Positions 23,581-35,295 of a stretch of DNA of 64,000 nucleotides are shown in pieces (the stretch's first letter is position 1; each line of letters opens with the position of its first letter). The DNA is from Panulirus ornatus. Lineage: Eukaryota > Arthropoda > Malacostraca > Decapoda > Palinuridae. A program made the position numbers and the translations under genes. The notes beneath the pieces were generated by a model, which worked only from the letters and a program-made list of their open reading frames with translations, was not told where the DNA came from and did not search any database. The stretch lies in NCBI RefSeq assembly GCF_036320965.1, contig NC_092236.1, positions 19,632,018 through 19,696,017 on the forward strand. Direction: 5' to 3'.

Positions 23581-24057
23581 CTGCCTCACGCCGACAGAGA
23601 CCTGCCCAATTACCCGGGCATATCAAGCGAAATAATTGATTGCCGGAAATAACCGTGATTAGCAAGACGCATCGTGTTGACATAGCACACATCCAATCAG
23701 CGTAATAGATTACTTGTACATACGCCATGTAATTGTACCATTAAATATACGACCGCTGGAGCCACTGGCGGCGAGGATGTGGTGTCCCCCCCCGCAGTAC
23801 GCGGGGGATTTAGACTAACTCGGGAAACAAGAAAATGGTTAATAGCTTCGTAATGCTTAGCTGTACGCGGTAATGACCCCCGGAATGACGAATACGTAAT
23901 GGGGGTTAGAACCCCTTTACCGCAGGACTGTGATGAGGCAGACGTATTCATAGTGACTGGGAGAGTCAGGCGCTGGGGGCCCCGTGCTCGCAAAAATATA
24001 GCCTCACTTCAAGACACACGAATCCGTCGCACCGCATATTGCACGGTCAAATCTGGG
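23580..24057. other. No recognisable gene; G+C-rich patch
   Basis: 23750-24000 is more G+C-rich than its surroundings and has a 98-codon minus-strand frame (23697-23993) with no motif I know. Left uncalled. Confidence 0.4.
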
Positions 24058-24172
24058 TTTAATAACAATTATATTACATACGATGATAATCATATTACAT
24101 ATAATGATAATTATATTACATATGGTGTTAATTATATCACACATGATGCTAATGATATCACAAATAATACAG
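24058..24172. repeat. Minisatellite, unit about 30 bp
   Basis: Four diverged copies of 'gataattatattacatat'. Confidence 0.82.
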
Positions 24173-24249
24173 ACTTGAACATGGGACTTCATTTCTGATA
24201 TTACTTTAGTCTTTTAACGAACTCAGTCCTCACCAACACGGAAGGGGCA

Positions 24250-24510
<261 letters not shown>

Positions 24511-24675
24511 CTAACCCTAAGCCAGTTACCTACTTAATCGAAAATCCCCTCGGAGAGGATGAACAGCTGGATTATGTGGACCGACTGCCACGACCAGGAT
24601 TCAAACTTAATTCAGACTCGACCGTGGGCGGTCCCTGAATGCGTCATGGTCAGCAACGCTAACCGCCACAACACG
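24511..24675 (-). mobile_element. tRNA-derived SINE, copy 3
   Basis: Sense strand (minus) starts near 24675 with a box-A-like 'tggcggttagcgttgctg', has a degenerate box B 'tttgaatcctggtcg' near 24600, then the shared body 'gtccacataatccagctg' and 'gaggggattttcgatt', and ends in 'ctggcttagggttagg'. Confidence 0.78.
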
Positions 24676-25046
24676 AGGAGGTCCAATCCTCACTTCGACA
24701 CGTTTCTGGTGTGCCCCTGTAATACACATTTCCTCGACTACACATAAACCCAGCACCGCTATAGAAATGGATAACGCTCATCACTGATCAGAATGTATAT
24801 AGCTCAACTATCACAGTAAACTTAACCTTAAGAAACAAAATACTTGAAAAATTTAAAACATATTTTTTTTTTTCGCCGTCTGATTCCCTTCTAATCTACC
24901 AACTGGTTATTACTGTGACCATTATAACAACTTTCTGCAACAAGTACTGTTATCTTTCTCACAGCAACTGATCATCATTCTCACTAGATCATCTAAATGA
25001 GTAGTGTACACTTTTTCCATCAAGTCTCTCACTTAAAATGATGGAG

Positions 25047-25049
<3 letters not shown>
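24676..25049. other. No recognisable gene
   Basis: A/T-rich mixed sequence; nothing recognised. Confidence 0.45.
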
Positions 25050-25111
<62 letters not shown>

Positions 25112-25188
25112 TGTATGTGTGTGTATGTGTGTGTAAGTGTATGTGTGTGTGTATGTGTGTGTAAGTGTGTGTGTGTGTGTGTGTGTGA
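25050..25188. repeat. (GT)n microsatellite, interrupted
   Basis: GT run with GTAT and GTAA variants in its second half. Confidence 0.97.
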
Positions 25189-25452
25189 TTAATATTTGTG
25201 ATGACTAATTGTGTGTTTTACGAGGACAGTTTTATATATGTACTATGCCTTTACTCCTAATGTACGTATATACACACAAACACAACCCTGCTTAAGCCAG
25301 GGATCCATTTATCCATCGACCCCAAGGAGGGGAGAGTGAACACCTGGGTTGGGTGTTGGCCGACTGCCATGTCCACGATTCCAACCCACACGGGTCCAAA
25401 CCAAGGCTGGCTCGTGCTGATTCATGGTCAGTAATGCTAACCACTACATCAC
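25189..25452 (-). mobile_element. tRNA-derived SINE, copy 4 (extended form)
   Basis: 25285-25452 is the SINE body and head, with box-A-like 'gtggttagcattactg' and box-B-like 'tggaatcgtggac' on the minus strand. The 3' extension 25189-25284 ('acagttttat', 'cctaatgtac') is shared with the copy at 41063-41318, which also begins at a (GT)n array. Confidence 0.76.
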
Positions 25453-25472
25453 GTGTGTGTGTGTGTGTGTGT

Positions 25473-25724
25473 GACCTCAAATGGGTCTCTCATACATTGG
25501 CCTTAATAACTCTTTTGCATCAGGTGTGTTTAAGGTGTTCAGCCAATCATCAGTGAACTGTGACCCAGAGCACGACGAGGGGCGGGGTGGTTGGTTCCTC
25601 ACCTGTGTCACGTGACGATAGATTGACGAAAGATATCATAACCAATTAGCTCCTTTCACGCCCCTCCCTTACAACTGCCTCACACTGTAATCAGCGCTAA
25701 TGGGTCTTACTCACCATTATCATT
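25473..25724 (+). repeat. 252-bp near-perfect inverted repeat, left arm
   Basis: Reverse-complements 33277-33528 with one mismatch (25585 against 33416) and no indels. Outward of it lies (GT)n 25453-25472, matched by (AC)n 33529-33546. Inward lies a minisatellite related to that of the other arm. It contains the palindrome TCACGTGA (25608-25615). No open frame or terminal repeat is evident, so its nature is unknown. Confidence 0.97.
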
Positions 25725-25738
25725 ACCACGTAACAGAT

Positions 25739-25980
25739 CTTCCTCATCCTTCACAGTACGAGGAGATAAAGTCTTCCTCATCATTCACAGTACACGGGGA
25801 GAGACCTTACTAATCACTCTTCATCTGTAGTGGATGGTCTTCCTCATCATTCCCAGTACACGGGGAGAGACCTTACTAATCACTCTTCATCTGTAGTGGA
25901 TGGTCTTCCTCATCATTCCCAGGACAAACTAATGATTCTTATTCCTCATTCTCGTGACGCTGGGATTAATCTTACTCCTC
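25739..25980. repeat. Minisatellite, 66-bp units
   Basis: 25773-25838 and 25839-25904 are nearly identical, with partial units on each side. The core 'cttcctcatcattcacagta' is related, in reverse complement, to the 33.1-kb minisatellite beside the other inverted-repeat arm. Confidence 0.9.
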
Positions 25981-26595
25981 ATTCCTAACACAAAACTGAT
26001 CCATCTTTTTTTTTCCTCATTTTGGGTAAAAGATTAATGAATCATGGTCACCAGTGCCTCCACAAACTGCCAGTTCTTCTTAACCTCATCACGAACGCCT
26101 CGACAGATGCACTTTTCCCTCACGGTTCCATCCAGACGGCGACTGGGGTGGCTGTAGCCTGGCCGCTCGACGGTGATCTCGTCTGCTCGTTAAAGTTATC
26201 ACAACTTGTTCATGGTGAGTACCGTGTAATTACCACCTTGTTCACCCCAGGAGAGGGGGGAAAAATTACCCCCCTAGCTCGGAGTAGTCAAGATGTACCC
26301 ATCATTTCGCTCGGGGAGAAGAGAGGCGTGACTACAAATCCCCTCCCTCCTCAGAGGATTGGGATGTTATGAAGTGATGTATAAAGGGAAATCACTGTGA
26401 TGGAAGAATGAAGACTCTGATGATACACTACTCTAGAACGAGAGAGAAAAATCTAAGGGTAAACTTGATCATAACACTGTATGATTCAGGTTTCTCTTTC
26501 ACGCACTTTGGAAGATTTTCTCGCGCGAGATAATGTTTTAAAAAGCCACATGCAAGCACATTCAAGTTAACACCACGATGAATGGACACACTGCC

Positions 26596-26632
<37 letters not shown>

Positions 26633-27889
26633 TGGAAGTCAGGAGACCAAGATGCGTCATGGAACGTAACATATAATATCAGTCTGTCGCAGGTTGCGAT
26701 TCGTATACAGACCCTACATAGAGGGAGAGAAGAACCCATAATTGCCTTTACGTTCATAGGACACAAGGTCAGATTAATACATTTAGATTAAGTTCGATGC
26801 AATTAACATCTTAATCATAGTAATTGGAATATAATCACTATGAAGCATGTCGAAAGGAATAATTATTATGATAGCTACACCGAAGGTATAATTATCGTTT
26901 TGTTTAACCGAGACAAAATTATCATCTTACGCAATATCCAATAAGATATACTCATCATCCTGTTCATAGCAGTTCAGGAATCATCTTCATCGTAGTTAGG
27001 AATGGGATCAAGAGTAATCATCCCCTTTAGCGAGGCAAATCAGTCGTCTTGTTCCGCTAAGGTACAAGGTAATGTATCATCTCCTACAGCAGTGGTAACG
27101 CCGGGAGGAGGGCGTTATGGAAGGTAATGTTGCGAGTTAGAGTACGCGTCTGGAGGAGGAGGAGGAGGAAGAGGAAGAGGAAGAGGAGGATGAGAAGGCA
27201 AGAGGTGTCTGGTCCGCTGGGAAATTTGGAGGTTCGAGAGGTTTTAATACCTGAATGAGAAGTGTGTTCGGGAGAGAGGCTTTGGGAAGAGAAGTTTAAT
27301 AGGGACGGACTTTAGAAGAAATCTTTCTGATGGACCAAGGATGTGGCAGCCACCTTCTGGGGGAACTGTTTAGGGATGGGGCTTTGAACTTGTGCTGCGG
27401 GAACGAGCTTAGAGAGGCTTTGGGAGAGAGAGCTGGGGTTAATATAGAAAACTGCTGAGGCCCCAGCAACTGGTAGTAACCTTGTGGTACAGAGGTGGAG
27501 GAGGATTCTTTGCAGATGACATGAGGGGATGAGGTTAAGGGAGGCAAGGAGGGCGGGAGCTATCAAGGCATCAAGAAGATCATAGAAAGGAAAGACATGG
27601 GATGGCGAGGAACGAGGAAAGGGGAGGGAGGGGGAGGAGGAGGAGGATAGGGGGTCTGAATCTTAGACTCGGGTTTCATGGGGTCCCAAGAGAACGACCA
27701 CAACAAGGCGACCGGAGGCGTGACCCGTGAGTGGAATGAGTCGTATGGCAGTATTACCTGCTGGACCGTCCAGTATAACTCTGTGGGGTCGTTATTTCTG
27801 GTCTGCCCCTGACCTGTGATGTCGCTGTTCATGATGTCTGGCTGGCAGTCGATGTTCCACCCGCACACTAATGACCGACGCACGTCATG
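25981..27889. other. No recognisable gene
   Basis: Contains a short (GA)n at 26598-26628 and a (GGA)-rich stretch at 27150-27190. Open frames are short and without motifs. Purine-rich from 27100 to 27660. Confidence 0.45.
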
Positions 27890-28495
27890 CACGCTGACAA
27901 TGTACTCTGATCATGCACACCGTTGAGTGAAGGTCGTCATACTTTCTACTAATCCGCACTCGTCATGCACTTTGATGATGAACGCCTTTTATAGAGGGTG
28001 GCGATCAGTTCATTTCATGCACGCTGGTGATCTACTGTCGTCATACTCGCTGATGATATACTGCCGTCATGCACGCTGGTGATATACTACCGTCATGCAC
28101 GCTGGTGATCTACTACCGTCATGCATGCTGGTGATCTGGGCTTCTAAAGCACGATGGCAACTCACTCTCGACATACATGCTTGTGATCGACTCTAGCTCT
28201 ACTGATAATCGACTCGGGCTATCCACACTTGCAATCTACTCCTGTCATGCACACTGGTGGTCGACCCTTGTCATGCACGCTGGTGATCGACCCTTGTCAT
28301 GCCCAAAAGTGACCGATTCTCGTCATGCACGCTGGTGGTCGACCCTTGTCATGCCCAAAAGTGACCGACTCTCGTCATGCACGCTGGTGATCGACCCTTG
28401 TCATGCCCAAAAGTGACCGACTCTCGTCATGCACGCTGGTGGTCGACCCTTGTCACACTCGCTGGCTACTCACTCTCGTCATGCAACAATGATGA
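27890..28495. repeat. Minisatellite with 52-bp higher-order unit
   Basis: 27890-28240 is a diverged series of 'gtcatgcacgctggtgatct'. From about 28270 it resolves into about three and a half almost identical 52-bp units alternating 'gtcatgcacgctggtg' and 'gtcatgcccaaaagtgaccg'. Confidence 0.92.
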
Positions 28496-28632
28496 TCAGC
28501 TCATGGCCACCAGAGTGATCATTACCTGTATTCACCAGCCAGCAGCAGCAGCAGCGGCCCTCTTTCTAAGACACACTAGTGACGTCAGTAAACATCACCC
28601 ACACAACACGACATTACAGAATATCTTTCCGT

Positions 28633-28752
28633 ACATATTCGCCATTTCCCGCGTTAGCGAGGTAGCGTTAAGAATAGAGGACTGAGCCTTATGAGGGAAA
28701 ATCCTCACTTGGTCCTCATTCTCTGTTTATTCTTTTGGAAAAGCTAAAAAAA
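28633..28752 (-). mobile_element. Repeat B (SINE-like), copy 3 (truncated)
   Basis: Contains only the 3' half of repeat B (sense on minus): 'ttttccaaaagaataaac' through the terminal hairpin 'ctcgctaacgcgggaaatgg'. This copy has no flanking (TA)n, unlike the other three. Confidence 0.8.
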
Positions 28753-28870
28753 ATATATGTATTCAGAGGTGCAGTGAAATTTTGAAATGATGAACGAGAT
28801 TGATGAGACGAATCAAAACAAGATGGAGGTGTTACCGGACTCGGAGGTGTTACCGGACTAATCCTAAATG

Positions 28871-29088
28871 AGGTTACACCGCGAGTGAAAAGTCACCTTT
28901 GGCGAGGCTGAGTCACCGGGAGCACAGCTTCGTCGAAAGAACTTCTCACTCCAAGGGACGTCCGTCACTCCCCTGCTGCAGGAGGTGCACGCAGCCATGG
29001 ATCTGCAGGAACTCCTGGAAAAAAAGGCGTCCTGGAGTACTTCCAGGACTCTTTCAGGAGAGGGAGTTCCAGGGGCAATTACAATGGA
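28871..29088 (+). repeat. Dispersed repeat C, copy 2
   Basis: Collinear with the 12.88-, 39.84- and 63.53-kb copies: 'ggttacaccgcgagtgaaaa', 'cacctttggcgaggctg', 'aacttctcactccaag' and 'ccaggggcaattacaatgg'. Confidence 0.75.
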
Positions 29089-29379
29089 AAGTGAATAACA
29101 AGTTGGACTCATTAAAACAACGACCAAAATAGGCTCTGAGATATTTTAGATTTTCGGTCGCTCCTGTAATGAACAGTGAGTTGCTCAAAACATCATGACT
29201 GATATCTCTTCACAAGAATTCTAGACAATTAAGTTAAGTAAGAGGTTTATTCAGTCAAAATATGTAACAGAATTATTTCCGAAAAGCTGTGCATTTCAAC
29301 GATTCTTCTTTCATTTGTATATTTTTCAGGATTTCTAACCTATGATCGACGCTTACACTTCTCGTGTGTCTATACATTT

Positions 29380-29383
<4 letters not shown>
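29089..29383. other. No recognisable gene
   Basis: A/T-rich mixed sequence. Confidence 0.4.

Positions 29384-29447
<64 letters not shown>
29384..29447. repeat. (TA)n microsatellite
   Basis: Perfect TA run of 64 bp. Confidence 0.98.
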
Positions 29448-29450
<3 letters not shown>

Positions 29451-29778
29451 CGGAAAAACTCAAGCTGGGTTGCAGCTTGTTAAACGTGAGAATCATTCTA
29501 AACACCAAAGAAGGTGTTCAAGATTTTCTATCTAGTTTCGAAATAACGTTTATGGCCTTAGCGACTCTGGCAAGCAATGGACCTATAAAGCCCGACTAAC
29601 CAACAAACCAACCATCGGAAACGTTTCTTTGTTTAGCGGCAAAGAAGTTGGGAATGATTCCTCCAACATCTGTACGTCACTAAGACTGGCACTGCTCGAG
29701 CATCACATTCGTTCCCATGACTACTGACCAGACTTCACCTTCAACAGGCTCTCATGTACCCGATGATTACATGATAAG

Positions 29779-29779
<1 letters not shown>
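29448..29779. other. No recognisable gene
   Basis: Mixed sequence; nothing recognised. Confidence 0.4.
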
Positions 29780-29835
<56 letters not shown>

Positions 29836-29877
29836 CTAAGCGTTGCCAGGTACACGCTAACCCACAAACGTAGCCAT

Positions 29878-29910
<33 letters not shown>
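29780..29910. repeat. Two (CA)n microsatellites
   Basis: CA runs at 29780-29833 and 29882-29910 separated by 48 bp of unique sequence. Confidence 0.97.
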
Positions 29911-29913
<3 letters not shown>

Positions 29914-30080
29914 TGGTGCAGTGGTTAGCGTTACTTTCCACGAGCCAGCAAGGGCCAGCCCGGGATCGGACACGCATGGGTTCGATCCCTGGGAGTAGCA
30001 GTCGGCCTACACACAACCCAGGTGTTCATCCTCCCTCGCAACTGGTCGACAAATAGGAACCCGAGTCGGGCTGGGGTATG
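29911..30080 (+). mobile_element. tRNA-derived SINE, copy 5 (best promoter boxes)
   Basis: Plus strand. Box A 'ggtgcagtggttagcg' near 29915-29930 and box B 'gggttcgatccct' at 29978-29990 are both well preserved, about 50 bp apart, as in an RNA polymerase III promoter. The downstream body ('caacccaggtgttcatcctc') matches the other SINE copies, showing a SINE and not a tRNA gene. Ends at a short GT-rich stretch. Confidence 0.85.
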
Positions 30081-31046
30081 CGTTTGTGTGTGTAAACACA
30101 CATACGAGTAAATATATGGTAAACATATACAAGGATTACAGACGAGGCGACGCTAGCGTAAAACTCTCTCCCCGTAACACACATATTGCAATGACAAATA
30201 GTAATAACACACCTCCAACCCTTACATTCGTGTCATTAAGAAACACACACACACACACACACACACTCAGTCACACATGAACATCAACACACACCTAACG
30301 TCACTAAACAACGAGAGAGCTTGGAGGCTGGAGTTGCAATCAGAAGGGAGCCTAGAGCATTAGGGTGGATTAAAGGTGGGATCTTTTAAACATTAAATGA
30401 CATGCGCACTGCGAACTAACGTTATAAATCCGCGTGAAATTACGGTCAAGGAGAAACATCTGACAAGAATCGGACGTTTCGACATATGAAGCGTTTGATA
30501 ATAACGTGAGAAAAAATTCAGGGACCTAGCGACAGACCCCTTAATTAACATGTGCACCATCTTATTGTTTATAGATGAAGTTAGAATTAGATCTCCCCTT
30601 GCATTACGCTCCACCCATGAAAAAAAGGAAGAAAGAATGCTATTTCCTCTCTGGGAAAAACTTACAAGGAACAAAAGGGAAGTAATTAGGACAAAGCTTG
30701 AGTAAACGCTGTATAGAGAACAGACCGACCGTGGGAGTGCATAGGAAAGACAGAAAACTGGAGACCTAATGAAACACGTTTAATAAAGAAAACGAGAAAT
30801 TTCTCCTTGACGAGATGTGGTGTTACCTGAGCCAGTTTTACCAACTGGCCTCACATAAATTTCCTCGGGATTCTGAATATACAAAATTTTCGATGAAAGC
30901 TCATGATTGAAAAACGAGGATAATTCACGAGAGAAGTAGCAAGGCTTTCTTAACGTGTTACTTCTAGAAAGAGCTGTTGAATCTTGAGTCAAGTTGTTAC
31001 TTGTGTATGATGGAAATAAGTTATTTGTGCATGTGTGCGTGCGTGC

Positions 31047-31081
<35 letters not shown>

Positions 31082-31302
31082 TAAATAAATACATGCCCAA
31101 ACTCGTAGTTACGGTTTACAAGGAAGGAAATAAATACACCACCAGGCAACGATGTACAATACACAGACACATCCCCTGTTTGTAAAGTTAGGCCCGTCCG
31201 CTGGGCGAGCGTCCGGAGGTGGGGGCCACTGTGTAGCGTGGACTTCCAATCACACTGCAATTTACTCACGCTCCACGCTGTACTGAGAGTATTTTTCTAC
31301 AC

Positions 31303-31305
<3 letters not shown>
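30081..31305. other. No recognisable gene
   Basis: Contains short (CA)n at 30241-30266 and (GT)/(GCGT)n at 31030-31079. The open frame at 30393-30674 (minus) has no recognisable domain. Confidence 0.4.

Positions 31306-31368
<63 letters not shown>
31306..31368. repeat. (GA)n microsatellite
   Basis: Perfect GA run of about 62 bp. Confidence 0.98.
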
Positions 31369-31369
<1 letters not shown>

Positions 31370-32522
31370 CAATCATTGCTCTATTAGGGAGAGTTACTCC
31401 TCTGCAAAAGAAAAACAATGACGAGAGTGTAATGTTAATGGAAAAGTTCAGGTTTAATCAGAAAGGCCAACATTCGCGAGCGAATATGGTATCTGTCAAT
31501 TTATTTCTATATGGACACCGGAATGGCTAGGGCTAATAACATGCCCCAACCTAGGCCATCTCGGGTGAAAGAAAAATGTTAAAGAGAAAGAAAGAAATTA
31601 TTAATCAAGAGACTTAAAATGGTCTATAGTCACAAATTAGCCATCGGCAATATGTGGGATATGTGGTCAGACATCTATGCCAAATTTCTTGAGCACTCGC
31701 TAGACTATGGTTAAGAAATGCCAAAAAATGAGAATAAATTGTACCTTTCTGTAACCTCTGACTCCTGAAGATTAGCCAAAAATGTTCAAGGTAGAAATAT
31801 GATATGTACAAAAGCCATCTTTATGCCAAACGTCTCGAACAGAGGCTGAAACATGACCAAGCTCTGACCCTACTTTGATCCCTACCTAACAAAAGAATTG
31901 GCGTAAATCACACATTACATACTGTGTATTGCATGGGGCTTATGCAAAGGTAATTTGTATGTAGCGCTTCGTCTCAACTGACTGGGACAGTAAGGAACAG
32001 AGGCCCAAAGTTGGTGTGACTTTGGACCCCACCGAATCCTTAGAAGATACAGGTGAAGTAAAAGAATGATAAAAAGAATGATATACGAGTCTACCGAACG
32101 AAGGTCCATGAAGGAATGGTACACAACCTTGATTGTAGACGAAGTACAAAAAGGAAAATGAAAAAAAAAAAACAGCAAAACAATGTGACTCTGTGGCTCT
32201 GCTAACGGGCCCAAGTTTCTTACATCTTCACTCTTCAGATAATGACCACCAGTGAGATAGTGTGTGTAAACCAGTCATTTGCAGCGTATAATCATCATCA
32301 TTATTACTATCATCTGTAGTCATATCGAGACTGTTCGTATAATTATCATCACCAGTGGTTTATATCAAGACTGTTCGTATCATAATCTGTGGTCTTATTA
32401 TGACTGTTCCTGTCTATCTATATCCAGGAAGACGTTGTCTTCGCTTCATCCGCCAGAGTGGATGGGTCCAGTCTTCGTCAACCTTCCTAGTCACACACAC
32501 ACACACACACTTTCCCTAAAAA
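31369..32522. other. No recognisable gene
   Basis: Mixed sequence; nothing recognised. 32330-32420 shows a weak repeat of 'tatcgagactgttcgtat'. Confidence 0.4.
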
Positions 32523-32655
32523 CAAAAAACTCTTCACTCTTTCTTAACAGCTCTCCTCCAACACCATATACTCATAACACCTTCCACAAAGCACCTGTAA
32601 GCCACACTATCCTAAGCTCTCTTTCCAGATCCATAAATGCCACATACAAATCCAG
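32523..32655 (-). pseudogene. RTE LINE fragment (RT motif A region)
   Basis: Reverse-complement reading contains AFMDLE followed by a diverged segment and ALWKVL..YGVGG, matching residues 211-239 of the 61-kb ORF, including the aspartate of RT motif A. At DNA level it aligns with about 62070-62200, with several substitutions and a stop in the YGVGG segment. It is internal to the element, so it was cut at both ends. Confidence 0.8.
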
Positions 32656-33059
32656 TCTCAACATCCTCACAAAGTTGGTTAATTTTACGGTGGCCTGGCC
32701 ACCCCACAGGCTGTCTAAAATGCATTGTGAAATATTTTCTTTGACGCTCTTGGAGTATGAGGATCTCTTCCTTTAACCTCTTCCACACAACGGTACGGCA
32801 CTTGAGGACCACGGTACGACCCTGGAGCCCTGGAGCACAACGGTACGACCCTCGGGGTACAAAAAGCCAGCAATGAACCTAACCTGTTACTCACAATGAA
32901 CAGCCACGGTAGATTTAACGAGCAGACAAGATCACATTAGCCAGCCCCGTCGACTGAGGCTCCAACACCCACCACCTCAATGGAACAATAAACACAAGTG
33001 CACCTCGTTAAGAGCAGGTACTGTGATTAATAAGACATTAACTTAAACCATGACCAAGA
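32656..33059. other. No recognisable gene
   Basis: Includes a short tandem 'cggtacgaccctgg' near 32790-32850; otherwise unremarkable. Confidence 0.4.
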
Positions 33060-33260
33060 TTTATCACGCTGTACCGAGAATGATGAAGCAGTAGTAGTCT
33101 GCACTGAAAATGATGAGTAAAGATCCATCACTGTGTACTGACGAGTAAAGATCCATCACTGGTGTACTGATGAGTAAAGATCCATCACTGTGTACTGATG
33201 AGTAAAGATCCACCACTGGTGTACTGATGAGTAAAGATCCATCACTGTGTACTAAGTAAG
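33060..33260. repeat. Minisatellite, unit about 32 bp
   Basis: Five close copies of 'tgatgagtaaagatccatca' plus 'ctgtgtac'. In reverse complement it is related to the minisatellite inside the left inverted-repeat arm. Confidence 0.9.
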
Positions 33261-33276
33261 ATCTTTTTAACTCGGA

Positions 33277-33528
33277 AATGATAATGGTGAGTAAGACCCA
33301 TTAGCGCTGATTACAGTGTGAGGCAGTTGTAAGGGAGGGGCGTGAAAGGAGCTAATTGGTTATGATATCTTTCGTCAATCTATCGTCACGTGACACAGGT
33401 GAGGAACCAACCACCTCGCCCCTCGTCGTGCTCTGGGTCACAGTTCACTGATGATTGGCTGAACACCTTAAACACACCTGATGCAAAAGAGTTATTAAGG
33501 CCAATGTATGAGAGACCCATTTGAGGTC
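33277..33528 (-). repeat. 252-bp near-perfect inverted repeat, right arm
   Basis: Reverse complement of 25473-25724 with one mismatch at 33416. The TCACGTGA palindrome is at 33386-33393. Followed outward by (AC)n to 33546. Confidence 0.97.
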
Positions 33529-33699
33529 ACACACACACACACACACTTCCTTAATCTAACTGAAGGTCTTGATGGAAAACAAGCGTAAAATACTCATTTA
33601 TTTGACCCTGGGAATACAATGGACAAGGTGCGGTGACAAAATTGATTGTTCCCATCACGAAAAACGGGTCGTACCGTCTTGCTTCAGAGAGGACCGCCA

Positions 33700-33829
33700 A
33701 GCTCAAGGGTCGTACAGTCGTGTCGTATCATCGTGCTCACGAGCCAGCTCGCAGCCAACACGTGAAGATTCGAACCCTCGCCACTGTGTGTGACAGACCA
33801 GAGCGCTAACCACTTAGCAACCACTGCCA
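33700..33829 (-). mobile_element. tRNA-derived SINE or tRNA-like fragment
   Basis: Minus strand reads box-A-like 'taagtggttagcgctctgg' near 33821-33803 and box-B-like 'gggttcgaatcttc' near 33780-33767. The body does not clearly match the other SINEs, so this may be a second family or a decayed tRNA relic. Confidence 0.55.
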
Positions 33830-34702
33830 GTAATAAACTGCTTTTCGATTACAAGTAAACGAACGCTCCCCCGTCCTATATACACAGTCAACGGAACATC
33901 GATTAGCCGTCTGTCAATTATGGGTTACCTGGTGACTGGCTAACGCACTCCATTATGGCCAAAAGTTTACCATATAGCTCCACGAGCCAACACCACTGCC
34001 TAATAATGAAATCATTTCATCACATCATTACGAAAAATAATCCTCGAATTTTATAGTCTGGGATTCCTATAGTCTGCCTAGTTTATTTACAAGTTCTTTC
34101 TACTCCCTTCTCAGCCTCTCGTCTTGGTTCAGTTGTTCTTCAAACTCACGCATCACAAAATGATACATTCGCCCTTTTTGAAATGGTTGACCTGCTATGA
34201 TTCCTTAATGGTCGATTTGCGACAACTTCTCAGTGGCTTGATTTGTCATGTCCCCAAGTCCTACACAACCACATCACTCACCACATTTAACACAAAGTCT
34301 TCTGGAACCTCACAAGTGAAATACATTATCGTATCTTTTTTTTATGACCGAGAAACAATCACGTATTGCGCAAGAGAGGAATCAATCATCTTTCGCTGTA
34401 ACGTAGTAGTGAATATGCTGAGGGACACGATCAAGACCCACAATTATACGATCGCCCTCAGTGAGAAAACATCAGTACTTTCTTCCAGAAAGATCCTTAC
34501 ACATGATTCTTAAACTGAGTGACACTTGGGTGTCATTTTCTTCTGTGTTGAAACCCTCTCGCTTAGGAGGAGGTGTTAGAAAATGGTAGACCTGTCGTTT
34601 GCGTAAGTGAAATACGTATGGATGCATTTCTAAATTCAAATGTCTGTGTCACAAAATAAGCTAACGTATATCAACATTAATTAAATAAATGACACAAACT
34701 TG

Positions 34703-34704
<2 letters not shown>
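33830..34704. other. No recognisable gene; one 129-codon frame
   Basis: 34124-34513 (plus) is open for 129 codons with ordinary composition, but shows no motif, no signal peptide and no neighbouring exon I can support. Recorded only so it can be searched. Confidence 0.3.
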
Positions 34705-34790
<86 letters not shown>

Positions 34791-34805
34791 AACACACACA
34801 CACAC
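34705..34805. repeat. (CA)n microsatellite
   Basis: CA run with three CAAA-type interruptions. Confidence 0.97.
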
Positions 34806-34814
34806 GTGAATATA

Positions 34815-35014
34815 GGGAGCTGTGGTTTCGGTGCATTATTACATGACAGCTAGAGACTGAGTGTGAACCAATGTGGCCTTTGTTGTCTTTTCCAAGCGCT
34901 ACCTCGCGCACATGCGGGGGGAGGGGGTTGTTATTTCATGTGTGGCGGGGTGGCGATAGAAATGAATAAAGGCAGACAGTATGAATTATGTACATGTGTA
35001 TATATGTATATGTC

Positions 35015-35087
<73 letters not shown>

Positions 35088-35216
35088 GTTGAGATGTATA
35101 GGTATGTATATTTGCGTGTGGACGTGTATGTATATACATGTGTATGTGGGTGGCTTGGGCCATTCTTTCGTCTGTTTCCTTGCGCCACCTCGCTAACGCG
35201 GGAGACAGCGACAAAG
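34815..35216 (+). mobile_element. RTE LINE 3' UTR (solo, long form) containing (GT)(TA)n
   Basis: Runs from 'gggagctgtggtttcgg' to 'gacagcgacaaag'. Internal box 'gcgctacctcgcgcacatgc' at about 34899 and terminal box at about 35182-35211 are two versions of the same motif. The hairpin is intact (stem 35190-35194/35207-35211, loop 12 nt). A (GT)n-(TA)n array at 35015-35085 sits inside the UTR where the 40-kb copy has only a short TATATG stretch. Ends in about 30 A and then (TA)n. Confidence 0.88.

Positions 35217-35292
<76 letters not shown>
35217..35292. repeat. Poly-A plus (TA)n tail
   Basis: A run to about 35246, then TA; forms the tail of the RTE 3' end. Confidence 0.97.

Positions 35293-35295
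<3 letters not shown>

Noticed and set aside
23697..23993. 98-codon minus-strand frame in a G+C-rich patch
   Set aside because: No domain, no repeat partner in the window and no gene context.
29911..30080. Functional tRNA gene
   Set aside because: Boxes A and B are good, but the acceptor stem and anticodon arm cannot be formed convincingly, and the downstream body matches the dispersed SINEs.
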